This document shows, piece by piece, positions 6,520 to 9,863 of a DNA stretch of 9,863 nt. The position numbers were made by a program, and so were the translations under genes. This DNA comes from an uncultured Eubacteriales bacterium (GTDB taxonomy: Bacteria; Bacillota; Clostridia; Oscillospirales; UMGS1783). The notes beneath the pieces were generated by a model. The model was given only the letters and a program-made list of their open reading frames with translations, ran no database searches and was not told the origin of the DNA. The first letter of the stretch is position 1, and each line of letters opens with the position of its first letter. The stretch is taken from the NCBI GenBank assembly GCA_905209135.1, contig CAJLRT010000033.1:1-9863 (forward strand), in the 5' to 3' direction.

Positions 6520-7080
6520 TTGGAGGACGAGAGAATCATCGCCTTGTTCTGGCGGCGGGACGAGGGCGCAATCAGCCAGGCGAGCCGGAAATACGGCGCC
6601 TATTGCCGCAGCATAGCCATGCATATTCTCGGCGACAGCGAGAGCTGCGAGGAATGCGTCAACGACACGTGGCTCCGCGCGTGGAACGCCATCCCGCCCG
6701 CGCGTCCGGCCGTTCTCCGGGCGTTTTTGGGCAGGATTACCCGAAACCTGTCCCTGAGCATGCTGCGCGGCCGTACGCGGGCGAAGCGCGGCGGCGGCCA
6801 GGCGCTGCTTGCGCTGGACGAACTGGAGGATTGCGTGCCGGATCTGCAAACGCCGGAAAAGGTTCTGGAGGACAGGGAGATTGCGCAATCGATCAACCGC
6901 TGGCTCGGCGGCCTGCCTGCGGAACAGCGCGCGGCGTTCATACGCCGGTATTGGTATTTCGACGATCTGGCCGCGCTGGCGCTGCGCATGGGCTGGTCGC
7001 CGGGCAAAACAAATTCATGCCTGAGGCGCCTGCGGGTAAGCCTCAGGCAGCATCTGGAATCGGAGGGGATTGCACTATGA
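6520..7080 (+). CDS. RNA polymerase sigma-70 family factor (ECF-like, clostridial type)
   Basis: A 186-aa alternative sigma factor with only regions 2 and 4. Region 2 covers about 22-88, including EECVNDTWLRAWNAIPP (44-60) and the DNA-melting stretch AFLGRITRNLSLSMLR (68-83). Region 4 covers about 122-180: LPAEQRAAFIRRYWYFDDLA, then the helix-turn-helix MGWSPGKTNSCLRRLRVSL. The TTG at 6520 is chosen because GAGAGGG (6503-6509) precedes it by about 10 nt and it yields the family-typical beginning MEDERIIALFW. The upstream in-frame GTG at 6484 lies three bases from the -10 box and would fall before or at the transcript end. Its stop overlaps the anti-sigma start (ATGA), the usual coupling for such pairs. 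The target regulon is unknown. Confidence 0.9.
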   Translation: MEDERIIALFWRRDEGAISQASRKYGAYCRSIAMHILGDSESCEECVNDTWLRAWNAIPPARPAVLRAFLGRITRNLSLSMLRGRTRAKRGGGQALLALDELEDCVPDLQTPEKVLEDREIAQSINRWLGGLPAEQRAAFIRRYWYFDDLAALALRMGWSPGKTNSCLRRLRVSLRQHLESEGIAL

Positions 7081-8057
7081 AAAAGACCCGTCTGTCCCGC
7101 TGTATCGGCGATGTGGACGACCGGTATATCGACGAGGCGGAAAATTTCTCCCAAAAGCGCGGCTTTTTCGCGGCAAAATGGCCTGCCGCCGCCTGTTTCA
7201 TCCTGGCGCTGGCCGCCGCCGTCTGCTTCGGCGCGCCCCTGTTTGCGCCGGAACCGGACGGCCGGCCCGCGACCCCGTCCGCCGAAGGCGCGCCGCCGTC
7301 CGCGGCCGGCAGCGCCCTGTACATCCCGGCGCTGGAACTGCCGGAGGCAGACGACGGCGTCGCGCTGGACATGATGGGCCTGGTCGTGTATAAGGGAAAT
7401 GTCTACACACAGGCCGGGCAGTATACCGGCGCGGCCGCAGCCGCGGTTGAAAATCTGGTGGGCGAACGCCTCGGGTACGCCACGGGCCGGATCGACGAAT
7501 GGTCCGGGCAGGAGGAGTACGCTGTGGAATTTGCGTCCACCTGTGCCGGCGACGTCTGCACGGTCAGGGGCTACGGCGAAGACTTCCGCCTCTGTATCGT
7601 TACGGAGCCGGAGGATGAACACGGGAATCCGGAAAAACAGATTCAGTTTTATGAACGGCTCAACGGGATCGGCGTTACGACGGGGGAGGACCTGTTCGGA
7701 AGCCGCCTGCACATGCGGGAGCGCTGGGCAGAGGTGCGGTATCTGTCGCACGACGCCTGGAACCAGGGCGGGACGGCCGGCGCGGCGCGCGCCCCTGTCG
7801 GGGTATCGGAAGAACAGTTCTGTGATTTTATCGACGTAATGTACGCCGCCGAATTCGAGTACGTGTATGAATCGACCCCGGATTTTTACACGGATTCCTC
7901 CAGAGCGCAGGCGCATTTGTATGTCCGTATGGAGGACGAAACGGTTGTGGAACTGCGGTTGTTTGAAGGCGGGTACGTGGGCTATCAGCATATGGGCTGG
8001 TATTTTGTAAAAATGCCGGGCGCGGCTTTCGACGCTGTTTTTGCCGGGTGCCGGTAA
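7077..8057 (+). CDS. Probable membrane anti-sigma factor with extracytoplasmic sensor region
   Basis: A 326-aa single-pass membrane protein translationally coupled to the sigma factor (ATGA overlap, GGAGGGG at 7062-7068). The N-terminal cytoplasmic part (1-35) carries IGDVDDRYIDEA (10-21), resembling the short D-D-x-Y-I/L-x-E-A motif found in anti-sigma partners of clostridial sigma factors. One transmembrane segment spans about 36-58. A Pro/Ala/Ser-rich linker (59-80) follows, then about 245 outside residues rich in Tyr, Glu and aromatic residues, with no domain I recognise. Five outside cysteines (156, 161, 173, 249, 325) are unusual for this type of protein. Anti-sigma function is inferred from gene position and layout, not from a named domain such as zinc-binding anti-sigma or RsgI. 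Confidence 0.7.
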   Translation: MKKTRLSRCIGDVDDRYIDEAENFSQKRGFFAAKWPAAACFILALAAAVCFGAPLFAPEPDGRPATPSAEGAPPSAAGSALYIPALELPEADDGVALDMMGLVVYKGNVYTQAGQYTGAAAAAVENLVGERLGYATGRIDEWSGQEEYAVEFASTCAGDVCTVRGYGEDFRLCIVTEPEDEHGNPEKQIQFYERLNGIGVTTGEDLFGSRLHMRERWAEVRYLSHDAWNQGGTAGAARAPVGVSEEQFCDFIDVMYAAEFEYVYESTPDFYTDSSRAQAHLYVRMEDETVVELRLFEGGYVGYQHMGWYFVKMPGAAFDAVFAGCR

Positions 8058-8075
8058 GGGCCGCCCGTCAACAGA

Positions 8076-8116
8076 AGAGGATGGCATGACCAAAAGTCAT
8101 GCCATCCTCTTTTTTT
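8076..8116 (+). terminator. Hairpin terminator between convergent operons
   Basis: A 15-bp perfect stem, AGAGGATGGCATGAC (8076-8090) and GTCATGCCATCCTCT (8096-8110), with loop CAAAA, is followed by a T-run (8110-8116). It ends the sigma/anti-sigma transcript. Read from the minus strand, the same stem lies 17 nt past the SPFH stop but is followed only by TTCTGTTG, so it may end that operon less efficiently. Confidence 0.95.
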
Positions 8117-8132
8117 CTGCGGTGAAACCCGG

Positions 8133-8996
8133 TTACTCGGTGACGCCGGTCATATCCAGAATGGCGCTTCCGCCGGTGGCCATGGGGAGCTGGCCGTCCC
8201 ATTTCTGAATCTTTTCATACTCAATGATGTTGTTGTTGAGCGACTCGTTGAGCATGCGGTTTGCCTCGGCCTGCGCCGTCGCCCGCTTCATGGTCGACTC
8301 GGCTTCCGCCTCCGCGGCGATAATCTTCTTCTCCGCCTCGGCGTTGGCGATTACAATCGCCTGCTCCTGCTCGGTCTTGGTCTTAATTAGGTTCTGTTCG
8401 GCAACCTGCTTGGCCTCGATAGCCAGGTTGAACTCCTCGGAAAAGTCGAAGTTGACGATGTTGAACTTGTCGATGATAATGCCGTAGTCGTTCACCTTTT
8501 CCTCCAGCGTCTCCTTGATCTCCTGCCCGACCTGCGCGCGCATGGTGATCAGTTCTTCCGCAGTGTATTTCGCGGTGACGGATTTCATGCTCTCCTGCAT
8601 GGCCGGCAGCAGCACGATGGATTCATAGTCGCGGCCTATGTTTTTGTAAATATTCGCGCTCGAATCCAGCCCCACCCGGTAGTTCACGGCGATTTTGCTG
8701 CTGACTGTCTGCAGGTCCTTGGAAACGGACGCCGCGTCGATTTCCACGACTTTGATTTTGTTGGAGATAATCTCCACATGCTGCAAAAACGGCGCTTTGA
8801 GGTGGAAGCCCTCCTGCATGACGTTGTCGGACACCTTGCCCAGCGTCACGACGACGCCGGTAGAGCCTGCCGGCACAATGGTGAAGCTGAACGCCGCTAC
8901 GAGGACGACGGCGGCTGCGATTACGCTCCACAGCACAATTTTGCGGGTTTTCTTCGGGTCTCTTGCTCCGTTGGCGTATACTCTTTCCTGGTTCAT
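8133..8996 (-). CDS. SPFH / band 7 (prohibitin-type) membrane protein
   Basis: A 287-aa protein with a cytoplasmic Lys/Arg-rich start, one transmembrane helix at about 20-41, an SPFH (stomatin/prohibitin/flotillin/HflK-C) domain at about 38-190 and a charged coiled coil at about 190-250 (Q.AIVIANAEAEKKIIAAEAEAEST). The SPFH start IVPAGSTGVVVTLGKV and GFHLKAPF (63-70) are typical of prohibitin-like members. Such proteins form ring or cage scaffolds in membrane microdomains and often modulate membrane proteases. I see no neighbouring NfeD or FtsH gene. The ATG at 8996 is preferred (GAGAGAG about 7 nt upstream); the in-frame TTG at 9026 overlaps the upstream gene and lacks a ribosome site. It follows the DUF1836 gene by 16 nt, so the two are co-transcribed. 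Confidence 0.92.
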   Translation of the reverse strand: MNQERVYANGARDPKKTRKIVLWSVIAAAVVLVAAFSFTIVPAGSTGVVVTLGKVSDNVMQEGFHLKAPFLQHVEIISNKIKVVEIDAASVSKDLQTVSSKIAVNYRVGLDSSANIYKNIGRDYESIVLLPAMQESMKSVTAKYTAEELITMRAQVGQEIKETLEEKVNDYGIIIDKFNIVNFDFSEEFNLAIEAKQVAEQNLIKTKTEQEQAIVIANAEAEKKIIAAEAEAESTMKRATAQAEANRMLNESLNNNIIEYEKIQKWDGQLPMATGGSAILDMTGVTE

Positions 8997-9012
8997 GTTT
9001 TCTCTCTCTTTC

Positions 9013-9582
9013 TCACAGTGATTCAATTTCCAAAGCGGCGTAGGCGAGATCAGCCTGCCGTTTGATCTGGGCGGCGATGTATGCGAGGGTCATCACGAGC
9101 AGCGCACTGCCGAGCTTGCCGCGGGACGCTTCGGCGAGTGCCGTATCGTCGAGCCGGGAGCAGATCAGGCGGCGAATCTGCGCGGCGTCTGTCGTCTGCA
9201 GCCGGCGCGCCTGCGCGATGACGGCGCACAGGTGGTCGTACAGCCGCTCGTCGGGAATGATGTCGTCGCTTTCATCCTCCACGCTGCCGTTGATATAGCG
9301 CATGATGGCGATGATGTTTTCCAGTTTCATCACGTCCCGCAGCATGTTGATTAAAATAATCCGCATTAGCTGCCTGCGTCCGTAGCGCTTGCCCACCGGC
9401 GCCGCGACCCAGCCCCGCTTGACCCAGTTCTGGATCGTCGACCCGTTCAGGCCGGTCAGCCCCTCCACCTGGGCCAGGGTCAGCCCTCCGGTGGCGGTGA
9501 GGATCGGCTCTATGGCGGCAAAGGCGCTGTCTCCGCTCTGCATCGACGCTGCCATCGCCGTTCCCGGAATCAGGTCCGTCAT
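9013..9582 (-). CDS. DUF1836 family MerR-like transcriptional regulator
   Basis: A 189-aa protein of the Firmicutes DUF1836 family. Residues 33-56 (GGLTLAQVEGLTGLNGSTIQNWVK) form a MerR-like helix-turn-helix. The wing RGWVAAPVGKRYGRRQL (56-72) follows, then a helical region (LMRIILINMLRDVMKLENIIAIMRYINGS, 72-100) and a helical C-terminal part (112-189), probably for dimerisation or sensing. No ligand-binding residues can be named. The ATG at 9582 has GGGAGGGA just upstream on the minus strand; a closer ATG is out of frame and stops after two codons. First gene of an operon with the SPFH protein. Its promoter contains inverted repeats that suggest autoregulation. The function of DUF1836 proteins is poorly known, so control of the SPFH gene is inference from position. 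Confidence 0.85.
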   Translation of the reverse strand: MTDLIPGTAMAASMQSGDSAFAAIEPILTATGGLTLAQVEGLTGLNGSTIQNWVKRGWVAAPVGKRYGRRQLMRIILINMLRDVMKLENIIAIMRYINGSVEDESDDIIPDERLYDHLCAVIAQARRLQTTDAAQIRRLICSRLDDTALAEASRGKLGSALLVMTLAYIAAQIKRQADLAYAALEIESL

Positions 9583-9600
9583 GACATTCCCTCCCTTGTT

Positions 9601-9620
9601 TCCATTGATCTCTTAATGGA
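9601..9620. promoter_or_regulatory. Inverted repeat TCCATT-N8-AATGGA (candidate operator)
   Basis: A perfect 6-8-6 inverted repeat in the leader, just downstream of the predicted transcription start. Part of it (TTCCATTGA, 9600-9608) is repeated directly at 9663-9671, 63 bp away, so the same protein could bind both places. Confidence 0.5.
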
Positions 9621-9628
9621 GTGATTAA

Positions 9629-9657
9629 ACTATAACATAAGTTCATGTGAACTTCAA
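9629..9657 (-). promoter_or_regulatory. Sigma-A-type promoter of the DUF1836-SPFH operon
   Basis: On the minus strand, TTGAAG (9657-9652) and TATAGT (9634-9629) are separated by exactly 17 nt, a good vegetative promoter. It predicts a start near 9622 and a leader of about 40 nt. It lies in an AT-rich island unlike the GC-rich surroundings. Confidence 0.75.
9639..9654. promoter_or_regulatory. Palindromic candidate operator in the promoter spacer
   Basis: AAGTTCATGTGAACTT is a perfect 7+2+7 palindrome lying between the -35 and -10 elements and overlapping the -35. MerR-family proteins characteristically bind palindromes in this spacer. Regulation by the adjacent DUF1836 protein is inferred. 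Confidence 0.6.
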
Positions 9658-9672
9658 TAGAGTTCCATTGAA
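9653..9672. promoter_or_regulatory. Inverted repeat TTCAAT-N8-ATTGAA (candidate operator)
   Basis: A second perfect 6-8-6 inverted repeat, overlapping the -35 of the DUF1836 promoter. It has the same spacing as the repeat at 9601-9620 and shares the TTCCATTGA element. It could position a repressor or activator upstream of the core promoter. Confidence 0.5.
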
Positions 9673-9863
9673 TTTACAATTTGTTTACAACTGGGGAAAC
9701 AGGCGCGCCCGCGCACGGAAAATGCCGGCGGGGGAGAGATTCCGCGCGAGGTATGCGGCGGCTCCGGTTCGCCCGTATCACCGGTGCCTCACTTGCAGCG
9801 CCGTTTCTCCCGCGGGGATTTTGCCCACGGCCCACGGCCCACGGCCCACGCCTGCACCCAGAT
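9673..9863. other. Intergenic end of window without a supported gene
   Basis: After the AT-rich promoter island the sequence returns to high GC. I find no gene with a ribosome site and no clear terminator. Short frames run off the edge on both strands. The one recognisable structure is the 7-bp tandem repeat at 9823-9850. Confidence 0.5.
9823..9850. repeat. Four tandem copies of GCCCACG
   Basis: Four perfect head-to-tail copies of a 7-bp unit near the window edge, followed by CCTGCACCC. A 7-bp unit is not a multiple of three, so if it lay in a reading frame, copy-number change would shift the frame. It is probably a simple slippage repeat. Confidence 0.9.

Noticed and set aside
7021..7046. 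Inverted repeat CTGAGGC...GCCTCAG inside the sigma gene
   Set aside because: It lies within the coding sequence for the DNA-binding helix, has no T-run, and a 7-bp match at this GC content is not surprising.
9675..9680. TACAAT as the -10 of a rightward promoter
   Set aside because: The only -35 candidate is TTCAAT at 16 nt spacing, which is weak, and no gene starts to the right inside the window.
9778..9863. Possible 3' end of a minus-strand gene entering from beyond the window (last residues GKIPAGETALQVRHR)
   Set aside because: Only about 28 codons are visible, two other frames are nearly as open, the 7-bp repeat runs through it and no terminator follows the stop. It cannot be supported without more sequence.

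Overview
The window looks like chromosome from a high-GC member of the Clostridia (Firmicutes/Bacillota), probably a gut-type Oscillospiraceae-like bacterium. Pointers are a Gram-positive sortase tail of the NPxTG type, a DUF1836 regulator (a Firmicutes family), clostridial-style sigma/anti-sigma genes, strong GGAGG ribosome sites and several TTG starts. The organism call is inference.

Region 1 (1-6420, plus strand) is one vitamin B12 acquisition operon. A cobalamin riboswitch (3-197) and its expression platform (198-300) lead into five tightly packed genes: a sortase-anchored alpha/alpha-toroid protein (307-2319), a lipoprotein with a C-terminal transcobalamin-like DUF4430 domain (2312-3079), EcfT (3093-3983), a double-ATPase EcfA-EcfA' fusion (3956-5584) and an EcfS substrate-binding membrane protein (5581-6270). 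A strong terminator (6388-6420) closes it. Animal intrinsic factor and transcobalamin hold B12 between an alpha6-alpha6 barrel and a C-terminal beta domain of the DUF4430 family. This operon encodes those two halves as separate surface-tethered proteins in front of a dedicated ECF importer. My working model is a split bacterial transcobalamin that catches corrinoids at the wall and passes them to the ECF complex. It is the most interesting system here.

Region 2 (6421-8116, plus strand) is a sigma factor / membrane anti-sigma pair (6520-7080 and 7077-8057). Its promoter carries both an ECF-sigma-like GAAC-N17-CGTC element and an overlapping TATAAT, and a hairpin terminator lies between it and the convergent neighbour.

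Region 3 (8117-9863, minus strand) is a two-gene operon. A DUF1836 MerR-like regulator (9013-9582) is followed 16 nt later by an SPFH/prohibitin-type membrane protein (8133-8996). Its promoter lies in an AT-rich island with three inverted repeats placed like operators. The last 180 bases hold no convincing gene but contain four tandem copies of a 7-bp repeat.
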